64,000 nt of DNA. Source: Chitinophagaceae bacterium. Lineage in GTDB: Bacteria > Bacteroidota > Bacteroidia > Chitinophagales > Chitinophagaceae. Made by a program: the position numbers and the translations under genes. The stretch spans positions 1 through 64,000 of the forward strand of contig JAOAGO010000001.1 of NCBI GenBank assembly GCA_026415715.1, written 5' to 3'. Of this stretch, positions 33,687 to 42,997 are shown one piece after another. Positions within the stretch are counted from its first letter, which is position 1. Every line of letters starts with the position of its first letter. The notes under the pieces were generated by a model. That model searched no databases and was not told where the DNA came from. It saw nothing but the letters and a program-made list of their open reading frames with translations.

Positions 33687-35123
33687 ATGAAGAAGAGTTT
33701 CGTCTTTTTGTTTTTTGTTATCTCAGTTGCCGTACCTGCCGCTTCGCAAAACGGGTATGAAATTAAAGTTACTTTAAAGCCGTTTAAAAACCGGTATATT
33801 TATCTGGGCCACTACTACGGTAAAACCTTCCCCATCGTTGATTCTGCCATGCTGAATGAAAAATCAGAAGCCGTATTTAAGGGAGATAAAAAACTGAATG
33901 GCGGAATCTATTTAATCGGCTACCCCGACAAAAACGGTTATTTTGAATTACTGATTGATAAAAATCAGCATTTTTCAATTATAGCCGATACGTCCGACCT
34001 GGAAAACAGTTTACAATTTATTCATTCGCCAGAGAACCGTTTATTTAAAGATTATCAGAAAGAAATGGCCGTTTTGGGACGAACCATTCAGGCGTTACGG
34101 GAATCATTAAAAACAGCAAAACATCAAAAAGATTCTGCAAGCATTCAGGAAGAAATAGCAAAGTATGATGAAGACATCAGAAAGTACAGAGAACAAATTA
34201 TAACACAGCACCCTGAAACATTGCTGGCTACCTTCCTGAAAGCAATGAAAGAGCCCGAACTGCCAGATTCGTTGAAATATCCCAAAACCGCGAGCGACTC
34301 TCTGGCGTCGTATCAATATTACAAAAACAATTTCTGGAAAGACGTGAACTTCTGGGACGGCCGGCTGGCCTACACCCCTTTTTTTGAAAATAAAGTTGAA
34401 AAATATTTTGAACAGTTGGTGCCGCTTCATCCCGATTCCGTAATTCGGGAAATAGACTGGATGATGGGATATGCTTCCATTAATGAAGAGATGACGAAAC
34501 TTTTGCTGGTAAAATTTGTGAATCGTTACATTCAGCCCAAATACATGTGGGACGACGCAGTGTTTGTTCATCTTTATGAAAAATATTTTGCCAATAAAAA
34601 TTATCCCTGGCTTACCGAAAAAGGAAAAAAAATCATACAGGACAGAGCGTACAGTGTGATGGCGAATCTGGTGGGTAATCCGGCGGCCGATATATTTCTG
34701 CCGGATACAGCGGGAAAAATCAACTCATTATATTCTTTACAGTCGCCATACACGGTTGTTGTTTTCTGGGATCCGCGCTGCAGCCATTGTCAGCAAATCA
34801 TTCCCAAAATGGATTCCCTGTATCATGCCCGGTGGAAACAGCACGGAGTAAAAATTTTTGCGGTAGCCAAAGAAACCGACGGCACCCGCAAAGACTGGCT
34901 GGAGTTTATTCTGAAACACCGCCTTTCTGCATGGCATCATGTGTTTTATTCCAAAGCCGAAGAAAAAACCAGAGTGGAAAACGGTATTCCGGGTTATTCG
35001 CAATTATACGATGTTCAGTCGTTTCCCACATTATATTTGCTGGATAAAGACAAAAAAATCATTGCCAAAAAGCTGGCGCTTGAACAAATAGATGAAATTT
35101 TGCAGTTGCGTCTCAGGCAATGA
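33687..35123 (+). CDS. TlpA-like thioredoxin with DUF4369/DUF5106-type N-terminal domains
   Basis: A signal peptide (ending AAS) precedes a DUF4369-like beta domain (about 24-110: IKVTLKPFKNRYIYLGHYYG, NGYFELLIDKNQHFSI). A helical middle part of the DUF5106 type follows (about 115-330). The C-terminal thioredoxin domain has VVFWDPRCSHCQQIIPKMD with a CSHC redox pair and the cis-Pro site SFPTLYLLD. The protein is periplasmic, has 478 residues and is probably a disulfide reductase or isomerase for envelope proteins. The PpiC-type chaperone gene follows by 33 bases, so the two look like a folding-quality unit. Confidence 0.9.
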   Translation: MKKSFVFLFFVISVAVPAASQNGYEIKVTLKPFKNRYIYLGHYYGKTFPIVDSAMLNEKSEAVFKGDKKLNGGIYLIGYPDKNGYFELLIDKNQHFSIIADTSDLENSLQFIHSPENRLFKDYQKEMAVLGRTIQALRESLKTAKHQKDSASIQEEIAKYDEDIRKYREQIITQHPETLLATFLKAMKEPELPDSLKYPKTASDSLASYQYYKNNFWKDVNFWDGRLAYTPFFENKVEKYFEQLVPLHPDSVIREIDWMMGYASINEEMTKLLLVKFVNRYIQPKYMWDDAVFVHLYEKYFANKNYPWLTEKGKKIIQDRAYSVMANLVGNPAADIFLPDTAGKINSLYSLQSPYTVVVFWDPRCSHCQQIIPKMDSLYHARWKQHGVKIFAVAKETDGTRKDWLEFILKHRLSAWHHVFYSKAEEKTRVENGIPGYSQLYDVQSFPTLYLLDKDKKIIAKKLALEQIDEILQLRLRQ

Positions 35124-35156
35124 AACCGGTTTTTATGCTACAAAAATTCGGCTGTC

Positions 35157-37097
35157 ATGAAAACAAAATTTCTTTTGTTTCTGCTAGGACTTTATTTGAG
35201 CGTTCCTGTAAAAACACAAACCCTTTTTACCTACGGAAACCATAAAGTAGATGTGTCCGAATTTCTGAAAGCTTTCGGAAAAAATAACATCAATCCCGCT
35301 ACACCGAAAGCTGAAGCCTTACGGGAATATCTGGACTTATATATCCGTTCAAAATTAAAAATACAGGAAGCCTATGAGCGGGGCTATGATACGTTGCCGC
35401 ATCTGAAAGAAGAAATGGCAAATCTGCGGGAACAAATTTTACCCAATTATCTGCAGAACCCCGAACAACTGAACCGGCTGGTTCAGGAAGCTTTTCAGCG
35501 CAGCCAGAAAGATATCCGTGCGGCACATATTTTTGTTTCTTTTCTGAATCCTCAGGGGAGATATGACAGCGTTGCGGCAGAAAAAAAACTGCAAAATATA
35601 CTGAGCCGGCTGAGAAAGGGAGAAGATTTTGCCCGGGTGGCCCGTACTTTTTCAGACGATACGGTTTCGGGAAAACAGGGTGGCGATCTGGGATTTATAA
35701 CCGTGTTTACTTTGCCTTATGCATTTGAAAATGCCATATACGGCACCAGGCCCGGTAATATTTCGTCACCTGTAAAATCAAAAGCAGGATATCATATTTT
35801 TAAAAATCTGGGCGAAAGAAAAGCGGTTGGTAAAATAAAGCTGCAACAGATTTTGCTGGTGTTTCCGCCCGGGGCTGATGACCATGTAAAAAAACAAATT
35901 GCTTTACGGGCCGATTCGTTGTATAAGAGAATTTTAGCCGGCGACAATTTCAGCCGGCTGGCTTCCGAATTCAGTAACGATTACGTAACTGCCGCTTCGG
36001 GCGGTGTGATGCAGGAGATGAGCGTAGGCGAATTTGACCCTGCTTTTGAAGCCCGGGTACGCCTGTTGAAAAAAGACGGAGAGGTTACAAAGCCTTTTCT
36101 CACTTCGCATGGATGGCATATCGTAAAACGGTTGTCGGTAAAACCTGTAATTACCGATCCTAACAACAGAGAATATAGAGATGAACTAAGACAAAAAATT
36201 CTTGCTGATCCTTACAGAAATAAAAACGACGAGTACATAATTGAAGTAGTGAAACAAAAAAAGGGCTTCAGCATTTTACCCTACAGCGAAGAAGCCTTAT
36301 GGAATATGAGCGACAGTGTGCTGGATGGAAAACCCATGACCTCCGGGTGGGCTATCACAGCTTTTACTCCGCTGTTTCGTGTAGGCGACTCGGTATATGA
36401 TGCCAATGACTGGGTGAATTATGCTTACCTGTACCGTTATAAAGAAGACGGCAGCGGTATTAAGCCCTGGCCTGAGGTAAGGGAAAACTGGCATCGTCAC
36501 CTGATTCTTCAATATTACAAAGATCACCTGGAAGATTTTAATGAAGAGTTTAAACGGCAAATAGACGATTTCAGAGACGGTAATCTGTTTTTTGAAATCA
36601 TGCAGCGTGAAGTGTGGAACCGCTCCATGACCGACACGGCCGAGTTAAAAACGGTTTATGAAAAAAATAAGGAAAAATACATCTGGAAGCAAAGCGCCGA
36701 TGCAGTCATTTTTTATTGTTCAGATCTGAATACAGCCAAAACCGTTTATGAAAGGCTGAAAAAAAATCCATCCGCATGGAAATTATTGCCCGATGAATTT
36801 CCTGAAAAAGTATTGTTTGATTCGTCGCGCTATGAATGGAATCAGATTCCGGGCTTAAAAGGAAAACCGTATGCCCGGCAAATTACCGAACCCGAAATAA
36901 ATAAAAACGACAATACCGCTTCGCTGGCCTATATCTTTAAAATACATGAAAAACCGACACCCCGCAGTTTTGCCGAAGCCAAAGGCATGGTGATTAACGA
37001 TTATCAGGCCCTGCTTGAAAAAGAACTGGATGAAAAGCTGAGAAAGAAATTTCCGGTTACCATAAATCAGGATGTGCTGGCTAAAATGCTGAAATAA
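35157..37097 (+). CDS. SurA/PpiC-type peptidylprolyl isomerase
   Basis: A signal peptide (ending KTQT) is followed by an N-terminal chaperone part. Two parvulin domains come next, at about residues 118-222 (AAHIFVSF; SGKQGGDLGF; YGTRPGNISSPVKSKAGYHI) and 225-328 (LQQILLVF; ASGGVMQEM; SHGWHIVKRL). A long C-terminal helical part runs from there to 646. The layout is that of a large SurA-like periplasmic folding factor that guides outer-membrane proteins. It lies in a plus-strand run with the TlpA-like thioredoxin. This genome segment encodes several barrels and type IX parts that would need such a chaperone. Confidence 0.88.
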   Translation: MKTKFLLFLLGLYLSVPVKTQTLFTYGNHKVDVSEFLKAFGKNNINPATPKAEALREYLDLYIRSKLKIQEAYERGYDTLPHLKEEMANLREQILPNYLQNPEQLNRLVQEAFQRSQKDIRAAHIFVSFLNPQGRYDSVAAEKKLQNILSRLRKGEDFARVARTFSDDTVSGKQGGDLGFITVFTLPYAFENAIYGTRPGNISSPVKSKAGYHIFKNLGERKAVGKIKLQQILLVFPPGADDHVKKQIALRADSLYKRILAGDNFSRLASEFSNDYVTAASGGVMQEMSVGEFDPAFEARVRLLKKDGEVTKPFLTSHGWHIVKRLSVKPVITDPNNREYRDELRQKILADPYRNKNDEYIIEVVKQKKGFSILPYSEEALWNMSDSVLDGKPMTSGWAITAFTPLFRVGDSVYDANDWVNYAYLYRYKEDGSGIKPWPEVRENWHRHLILQYYKDHLEDFNEEFKRQIDDFRDGNLFFEIMQREVWNRSMTDTAELKTVYEKNKEKYIWKQSADAVIFYCSDLNTAKTVYERLKKNPSAWKLLPDEFPEKVLFDSSRYEWNQIPGLKGKPYARQITEPEINKNDNTASLAYIFKIHEKPTPRSFAEAKGMVINDYQALLEKELDEKLRKKFPVTINQDVLAKMLK

Positions 37098-37185
37098 AGA
37101 AAAGCGGAAGGTTCTTTTTGACGGAGTTTGCTTTATATTTTATTGTAAAGAAAGCCGCCGGCTTTTGGGTTGCCTTTGTTTTAAT

Positions 37186-37193
37186 TATCTTCA
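37186..37193 (+). promoter_or_regulatory. Variant -7 element before the gamma-glutamyltransferase gene
   Basis: TATCTTCA (TAnnTTCA rather than TAnnTTTG) lies 18 bases after TTTG at 37164-37167 and 18 bases before ATG 37212. The spacing fits a Bacteroidota promoter, although the last two bases differ from consensus. Confidence 0.35.
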
Positions 37194-37211
37194 TCAAAAA
37201 TTGCGGAGAAT

Positions 37212-39104
37212 ATGATTCGGCCAATTTTTTTACCGGCTTTGTTTCTTTTTTATTTTTCTTTTGTTGCCCTTGCACAGCCAACTCAGAAACCGCCTTTGCA
37301 CGGCAAACACTGGATGGCCATCACGGGTAAGCCCTTGGCTGCCACCGCGGGGGCCATGATTTTTCAGAAAGGCGGAAATGCGGTAGATGCGGCCTGTGCC
37401 ATGCTGGCTGCCACCTGCACCATGTGGGATGTTTTAAGCTGGGGCGGAGAAACGCAGGCATTAATTTATCACCCCCGGCTGAAAAAGGTAATCGGCATCA
37501 ATGCATTGGGCTTTGCTCCCACGGGCGCAACGCCTGAATTTTTTAAAAGCAAAGGGTATGAATTCCCGCCCGAACACGGTCCGTTGGCAGCCGTCATTCC
37601 GGGTACATTCGGCGGTTTGTGTTACATGCTGGCGCATTACGGCAAGCTGAGTTTGAAAGATGTGCTGGAACCTTCTATCGAAATGGCAAAAGGCTATCCG
37701 ATAGAGGCCCAAACTGCTAATTCTATGGAATCGGCACGAAATAAAGAACTGATGAAAAAATGGCCTTACAGCGCAAAGGTTTTTTACCCCCATGCCGGAG
37801 AAAAAAGAGAAGCGCCCCAGGCGGGCGAAATTTTTGTACAGCCAGATTTGTGGCAAACACTGAACAAGCTGGTAGAAGCCGAGCAAAAAGCCTTGCGGCA
37901 AAAAAAATCAAGAAAAGAAGCCATCATGGCGGCTTACGACAGGTTTTATAAAGGCGATATTGCCAAAGAATTTGTAAGAGGTTGCCGCGAGCAAGGCGGG
38001 CTGATTACATTAGAAGATATGGCCCGATGGAAAGTAATAGAAGAAGAGCCGCTGCATATCAATTATAAAGGCATTGAAGTGTATAAACTGAGGGAATGGA
38101 CGCAAGGGCCAGCCATGTTGCAGGCGCTCAATATTCTGGAGCAGTTCGACTTGAAAGCCATGGGTTACAACAGCGCCCGTTATATTCATACGGTATATCA
38201 GGCCCTGAACCTGGCTTTTGCGGACAGGGATTTTTATTACGGCGATCCGTACATGCCGCCGCAGGAGCCGATCGTTGGGTTATTAAGTAAAGAGTATGCC
38301 AGAGAGAGAGCAAAGTTGATAAATCCCGATGCCAATGATCCCCACATGGGTCCAGGCGATCCGTATCCGTACGAGGGCAAAAAGAATCCTTACGCAGCGT
38401 TGTTGAAAAAATGGAATAATCCCGGCGAAGGAAGCCGTCCGTTTATGCCGGTACATGATACAGGGTCGGTGGCTTTTGCGGATGAAGAATATATGCAACG
38501 CCTATGGGCCGGCACCACGTCGGTCGTTTCAGCCGATGCCGAAGGATGGTTTGTGGCCATAACGCCAAGCGGGGGTTGGATACCGGCCTGTATTGCCGGA
38601 AATACAGGAATCGGCATGAGTCAGCGGCTGCAAAGTTTTGTGTTGGATTCTTCGCTGAATCCGTTCAATGTGATGGCGCCGGGAAAAAGACCGCGGGTTA
38701 CATTGACACCCACTTTGGCTTTAAAAGACGGAAAACCTTTTTTAAGTTTTGCGGTGCAGGGCGGCGATACGCAAGACCAGAATTTGCTTCAGTTTTTTTT
38801 AAATATGGTTGAATTTGGCATGACGGTGCAGGAAGCCTGTGAAGCCGCCAATTTCAACAGCAATCAGTTATGGCTCTCGCTGGGCGGCACGAAAATAAAA
38901 GACAGGCAGCCCAGACCCGGAGAAATTTTGCTGAACGGTTCAACACCTGATTCAGTTAAAGCACAACTGAAAAAAATGGGATACCATATTACAACGCGGC
39001 AGCGCACCAGCGGGCCCATTAATGCCATTTACTACGATAGGAAACACGGTACATTATGGGGCGGCAGCAGCAACCACGGAGAGGATTACGGGATTGCGTG
39101 GTGA
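37212..39104 (+). CDS. Gamma-glutamyltransferase family protein
   Basis: This 630-residue Ntn-hydrolase precursor has a signal peptide (ending VALAQ). The large-chain part contains AGAMIFQKGGNAVDAACAM and GGLITLEDMARWK. The predicted self-cleavage and catalytic Thr lies in AGTTSVVSADAEGW, and the small-chain signature is RPRVTLTPTLALKDGKPFL. The family transfers or hydrolyses gamma-glutamyl groups, usually in the periplasm. Length and order of elements are normal, so the enzyme is probably active. The substrate could be glutathione or a gamma-glutamyl peptide. A hairpin terminator follows at 39292-39319. Confidence 0.9.
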   Translation: MIRPIFLPALFLFYFSFVALAQPTQKPPLHGKHWMAITGKPLAATAGAMIFQKGGNAVDAACAMLAATCTMWDVLSWGGETQALIYHPRLKKVIGINALGFAPTGATPEFFKSKGYEFPPEHGPLAAVIPGTFGGLCYMLAHYGKLSLKDVLEPSIEMAKGYPIEAQTANSMESARNKELMKKWPYSAKVFYPHAGEKREAPQAGEIFVQPDLWQTLNKLVEAEQKALRQKKSRKEAIMAAYDRFYKGDIAKEFVRGCREQGGLITLEDMARWKVIEEEPLHINYKGIEVYKLREWTQGPAMLQALNILEQFDLKAMGYNSARYIHTVYQALNLAFADRDFYYGDPYMPPQEPIVGLLSKEYARERAKLINPDANDPHMGPGDPYPYEGKKNPYAALLKKWNNPGEGSRPFMPVHDTGSVAFADEEYMQRLWAGTTSVVSADAEGWFVAITPSGGWIPACIAGNTGIGMSQRLQSFVLDSSLNPFNVMAPGKRPRVTLTPTLALKDGKPFLSFAVQGGDTQDQNLLQFFLNMVEFGMTVQEACEAANFNSNQLWLSLGGTKIKDRQPRPGEILLNGSTPDSVKAQLKKMGYHITTRQRTSGPINAIYYDRKHGTLWGGSSNHGEDYGIAW

Positions 39105-39291
39105 TAGAAAAAGAGGCGATTCGTTTAATTTATACTTTGAATCCGGGCTTAATAAAAATTGAAGGGTGTAGAAAAGTAGTGTTTTTAAAGTGATGATATG
39201 GCTTAAAAAATTTTCAAATTATACTATTGCGTGGAATAATTTTTAGTTCTTTTAAAAAAGCAATTTAATAAGGCCCTAAAAAAGGGTTTTC

Positions 39292-39325
39292 GGATCTGCT
39301 TTAAGGAAAATGCGGATCCCTTTTC
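39292..39325. terminator. Hairpin terminator between convergent genes
   Basis: GGATCTGC (39292-39299) pairs with GCGGATCC (39312-39319) through one G-T pair and a 12-base loop, followed by CTTTTCTT on the plus strand. On the left AAAAAAGGG can extend the structure for the minus strand. Confidence 0.6.
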
Positions 39326-39358
39326 TTCGGCTGAAAGATAACAGAATATATAAAAAAA

Positions 39359-42316
39359 TTAACGTCGTAATTCGGCCGAACGTTGTTCGCATCGCTCCCA
39401 CATACGGGCAAAATATTCACAAGACATAAAGAGTTGATGTAATTTGTCTTTACCTAAACCTGCCTTATACACTGCCTCAAAAAAATCCGGCATCATACCG
39501 ATATGTGCCATGCCTTCGCGGTTATAATCCCAGTCTCGCGGAGGAGTGGTTGCCGGCACATTACATTTTACCAAAAAGTCGGGCCGGGTTCTGTCAGTAT
39601 AATTCACCGAGTTGGTCCGGTTTCTTGGCGCTTTTGGTGTGTACGCATAGCCGTTAATGTCGCTTCCAATGGCTGTATTTTGGTTACCCATCAGGGCCAA
39701 ATGTTCGCTGTAGCTTTGCGCAAAATCTTCCGGAGTCATGTCTTCCCATCCTATACCCAGCAAACCGCCCAGTTCGGCTATGGTACGCAACTGCGATCGG
39801 GTACGGCTTTTTTCATTGTCATTTGGCTTTCGTAAGGTATTGTGTCCTGAATTTACAGGGTAGTGGTTTTCTCTGGCTATCTGAAGAATTTCTTCTACGG
39901 CTTTTTCAGAGGCGTGGTCAATGTCAATCATCATGCCCTGGCGCATCAATTCTCTGATAAAAAAGCGGCCTATCGGCGTAAGTCCTAAACTGTTTCTGTG
40001 CCCGAACTCCGGAGGTATGGTATCGTATTGGTTGGCTTCCGGATGGGGGTCTAAAAAAATTTTTTTAGCGAGTTGAAACTGTTGAGAATGTTTCAAGGCA
40101 AAAAGGATCGGATCTAATGCAGCCTTAGCAGCTGTGTTGGCGGTGATAAAAGGAATATCGGCCGGAGGGGGTGGCGGAGGAAGCATGGGAAACCCTCCGG
40201 CTTCAAGAATTTCCAGTAAACCTCTTAACTGTAAACGGTCAATAAAGTTAAATATGGAAGAAACTTTAAAAGTAACGTTACGGTCAGGCGCCCTTTCGGC
40301 TACCGGAAGACCCGCACGGAGCATGGGAGGCCATGCATTTACGGGCACAGTACTTACCAGAGGTTGATTGGCATCGTATTTTGAAGCGAAAATAAATAGC
40401 CCTTCATAGAGCGCGGCGCCGCCGAATGCGTTATCCGTGGCATGGATAGGAAAAATATAGCGAACGCCCTTTTGTTTTAACCGGGCAATTTCATTTCTCA
40501 CCATTTCTTCCGTTACCGGAACGTTTTTATAAAAATTCCCGATGTTATCCACTTCCATTCCGATAATCACGGCCATTCTTCCGCTGTTGATGACTTCCCG
40601 CATTCGTTGAGGGGTGGTTACCGTATCCAAAAAATCGTGGCGGCGAACAAAGGCGATGAGTTCGTCAATCTGGCGATCAGCTGAGGTACGGTCATCATAA
40701 GGCGAATCACCACCGAGAACACGGCCTAATACTTCATTATTTACCGTAAGAGCTATGATGGCCTTCAGGCCGCCTTGGCGTGCCCTATCTATCCACTGAA
40801 ACCACATTTGCTGATGCATACGGCTATGTTGAACCGGCCAGAAACGAAGTGCCGGAAATCCCGCCGAAGGATGGTCGTTATGCGGCACCTTAAAATCTTC
40901 CAGTTTGTGTCGAAACCGATCATGATTATGTTTATCAATCAGGTTTATAATTTCGGCGCGGATAAAATTCCCTCCCGGGTTGTCCGTACCCCATCCTCCA
41001 TGTACTGTTTTGCAATCTGCCAGAGCTACATTCGGGTCGCCGTCCAACCGTCCATTCATCATCTTGCCTCCCATGCCCAAATAGCTCATGGGATGGGTAT
41101 GCATGTCTATAGCACCCCATATCGGTTTGGGCTGCGGAATAACGGGATCGTCCGGGCGTCTTTCGGAAGGTAATTCTGCGGTATAGTTTAAATTAATATT
41201 ATCTATCATCAGAAACCCTGTAGTTGATTGATCTATAAGACGAACCCTGCAGATACGATATTTTGCCTGTGGTATGGAAATAACTTCTGTGCGGACAATA
41301 GAATTATTGTGTCCGGTAAGTTCACTCAGAATTCTGTATTGTCCGTCATTGAATGAAACCAAGGCACCTGATTCGCCGGGTTCAGCTTTTACTAATATTT
41401 CAAAACGGATATTTTTGATGTCTTCCGTTCCACCAATTTTCACTGCCCATTTGTCGTAACAGGAAATAAATGGTTCACTGATCATTTCACCTGTACGGCC
41501 CGGATCAGGGCGTTGCCAGCGATCTCTTCCCGGGCGGGCGGTATTAATATATCTGCTATCGGTTCTAGTACCATATGAAAAATAATCTTCCTCAATTTCA
41601 CGCCAGTAAGAGCCTCCCAGTGGCATGGGGGGAATAACAGGGGTTTCATAAAAAGGGATCCGGTTTATCTCACTGGGTTGACCTTGAAACGCATTTCCGT
41701 TCGTCTGCCAGCCATTGAGACTATCGAATTGCCAATTAATAAATTGCTGAGATACCGCATTAACCGAATAGGTTCTGATTTCAAGTGAATCTTTACGTTC
41801 ATTATAGTAAATTTTTAAACGGTTTTGAGCCGAAGCAGAAAACCAGAATTTGTCATGTATTGTTTCAAAAGCATTTCCCGGGCTTTCACCCTGTCGAATT
41901 AAAACGAAACGCGAAGTAGAAGCAGGGGCATTTCTTATTCCGGTTATTGAAGGATTGATCGGCGAATTAACGGAGAGCCATGCTAAACGAATATTTGGAT
42001 CCTGGGCAGATATTATTTGATAAGAACCGTCGGGTAGCCCTTTAAATCGCCACCGATAAAGCGGTGAAGGCGAATAACAGGCATCGCCGCGTAAACGCAT
42101 GTCTGAAAAATCAGCTACCCAAAAAATTCGTTCATTTTCAAGAATGTAATAGCTACCAATATCCAAATCAGTTAAAATAGTTTTTAAATCTATTAGTTTT
42201 GGCAATGAAGGTAATGTTGGCAATCCCTTTAAATCCTTTGGATTAACGGGAATTTTTTGGGCATTCACTCCGAAAATCTGTAAAAGAATAAGTAAAAGAA
42301 TTAATGCAGTTTTCAT
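39359..42316 (-). CDS. Secreted M19-type (membrane dipeptidase family) protein with long N-terminal region
   Basis: After a signal peptide (ending VNAQ) the first ~380 residues hold two beta-rich regions: an early segment with ESYYxLxN-type repeats that could be a beta-trefoil (SYYILENERIFW, SYQIISAQDPNIRL), then a jelly-roll-like part. The catalytic part begins near residue 400 with AIDMHTHP. Further M19-like motifs are VIIGMEVDN, FPIHATDNAFGG, MMIDIDHASEKA, PVNSGHNTLR and AIGSDINGYAY. M19 enzymes are zinc dipeptidases. At 985 residues it is more than twice the usual M19 length, partly from long insertions between motifs. Activity and substrate are uncertain. It stands alone and is convergent with the transferase gene. 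Confidence 0.8.
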   Translation of the reverse strand: MKTALILLLILLQIFGVNAQKIPVNPKDLKGLPTLPSLPKLIDLKTILTDLDIGSYYILENERIFWVADFSDMRLRGDACYSPSPLYRWRFKGLPDGSYQIISAQDPNIRLAWLSVNSPINPSITGIRNAPASTSRFVLIRQGESPGNAFETIHDKFWFSASAQNRLKIYYNERKDSLEIRTYSVNAVSQQFINWQFDSLNGWQTNGNAFQGQPSEINRIPFYETPVIPPMPLGGSYWREIEEDYFSYGTRTDSRYINTARPGRDRWQRPDPGRTGEMISEPFISCYDKWAVKIGGTEDIKNIRFEILVKAEPGESGALVSFNDGQYRILSELTGHNNSIVRTEVISIPQAKYRICRVRLIDQSTTGFLMIDNINLNYTAELPSERRPDDPVIPQPKPIWGAIDMHTHPMSYLGMGGKMMNGRLDGDPNVALADCKTVHGGWGTDNPGGNFIRAEIINLIDKHNHDRFRHKLEDFKVPHNDHPSAGFPALRFWPVQHSRMHQQMWFQWIDRARQGGLKAIIALTVNNEVLGRVLGGDSPYDDRTSADRQIDELIAFVRRHDFLDTVTTPQRMREVINSGRMAVIIGMEVDNIGNFYKNVPVTEEMVRNEIARLKQKGVRYIFPIHATDNAFGGAALYEGLFIFASKYDANQPLVSTVPVNAWPPMLRAGLPVAERAPDRNVTFKVSSIFNFIDRLQLRGLLEILEAGGFPMLPPPPPPADIPFITANTAAKAALDPILFALKHSQQFQLAKKIFLDPHPEANQYDTIPPEFGHRNSLGLTPIGRFFIRELMRQGMMIDIDHASEKAVEEILQIARENHYPVNSGHNTLRKPNDNEKSRTRSQLRTIAELGGLLGIGWEDMTPEDFAQSYSEHLALMGNQNTAIGSDINGYAYTPKAPRNRTNSVNYTDRTRPDFLVKCNVPATTPPRDWDYNREGMAHIGMMPDFFEAVYKAGLGKDKLHQLFMSCEYFARMWERCEQRSAELRR

Positions 42317-42748
42317 AGTAAAATTAGTTTAAACTGTAAGATAAAAGGCTGAAAAGGAATAAATGCCATGAAGTACACAAATTTAGATAGAAAAGTATTT
42401 TTTTTACAACACCTCTTGAACGAAAAAATTTTAATAATCATTTGTACTTTTCCCTTTAAAACCAAATATTCCCGGAATAAATCCGAAACATCACTACATT
42501 TCAATTTTTTAGTATTTTTCAGAAAAAAATGAAATCTGATGATATTGAGTAATAAAATTGTTTGGTTTAATGGTTCAGATAAACACAAAAGAAGTTTGCT
42601 ATTGAGATGAAAAACGTTACCCTGAAATGTAAAATAAGTCATGTTGTGAATGATTTTTTGTAAAACAATTCAGGTGCCTTTTGTTTAAGCAAAACTTTAC
42701 CGAAGCGGCTTTTACGAATTTTTTTCTATTATGAGCTAGATACAGCTG

Positions 42749-42793
42749 ACGGGCTGCCCCGCCTGAAGGACGAACGCAGTGAGGTGCGCAGCG
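42749..42793. repeat. Copy 2 of a dispersed non-coding repeat
   Basis: This shares the ACGGGCTG opening and the spaced GGAC, AGTGAG and AGCG words with 9143-9194. The copies are diverged and differ in length by about seven bases. Confidence 0.35.
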
Positions 42794-42807
42794 GCCGGCG
42801 CTGGCGC
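42786..42807. repeat. GC-rich hairpin
   Basis: GCGCAGCG (42786-42793) pairs with CGCTGGCGC (42799-42807), with one bulged base and a five-base loop. No T-run follows. Confidence 0.55.
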
Positions 42808-42925
42808 AGTTGTAAGAAATAACCAAACTGATAGTAACTTTTTTATTGAACAGTGCGTTGAATGCAGCCGGACGCCAGCACGGATACTCCGGAAGGCGGG
42901 GAACTGCTGCTGATGAGCGGACTTG

Positions 42926-42940
42926 CCCGCCGTAGGCGGG
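42926..42940. repeat. GC-rich hairpin CCCGCC-GTA-GGCGGG
   Basis: Two perfect six-base arms surround a GTA loop. Short GC palindromes of this form are common as dispersed repeats in Bacteroidota genomes; no second copy was noticed in this window. Confidence 0.55.
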
Positions 42941-42997
42941 ACGGCGACAGCCTCTGATAAAAAAATGAAAAGCGATGAACCGATGTAGGGGGCTGAA

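Larger units (their letters stand above)
42317..42997. other. Intergenic region with a GC-rich, hairpin-rich segment
   Basis: No gene is supported here. The first 400 bases are AT-rich. From about 42745 to 42960 the sequence is much richer in GC and contains one copy of a dispersed repeat and two strong hairpins (42786-42807 and 42926-42940). Short open frames in both directions have no protein-like content. Confidence 0.6.

Noticed and set aside
42617-42826. Possible gene or insertion-sequence remnant in the GC-rich segment
   Set aside because: No transposase motif is readable in any frame. Hairpins and a dispersed repeat explain the composition.
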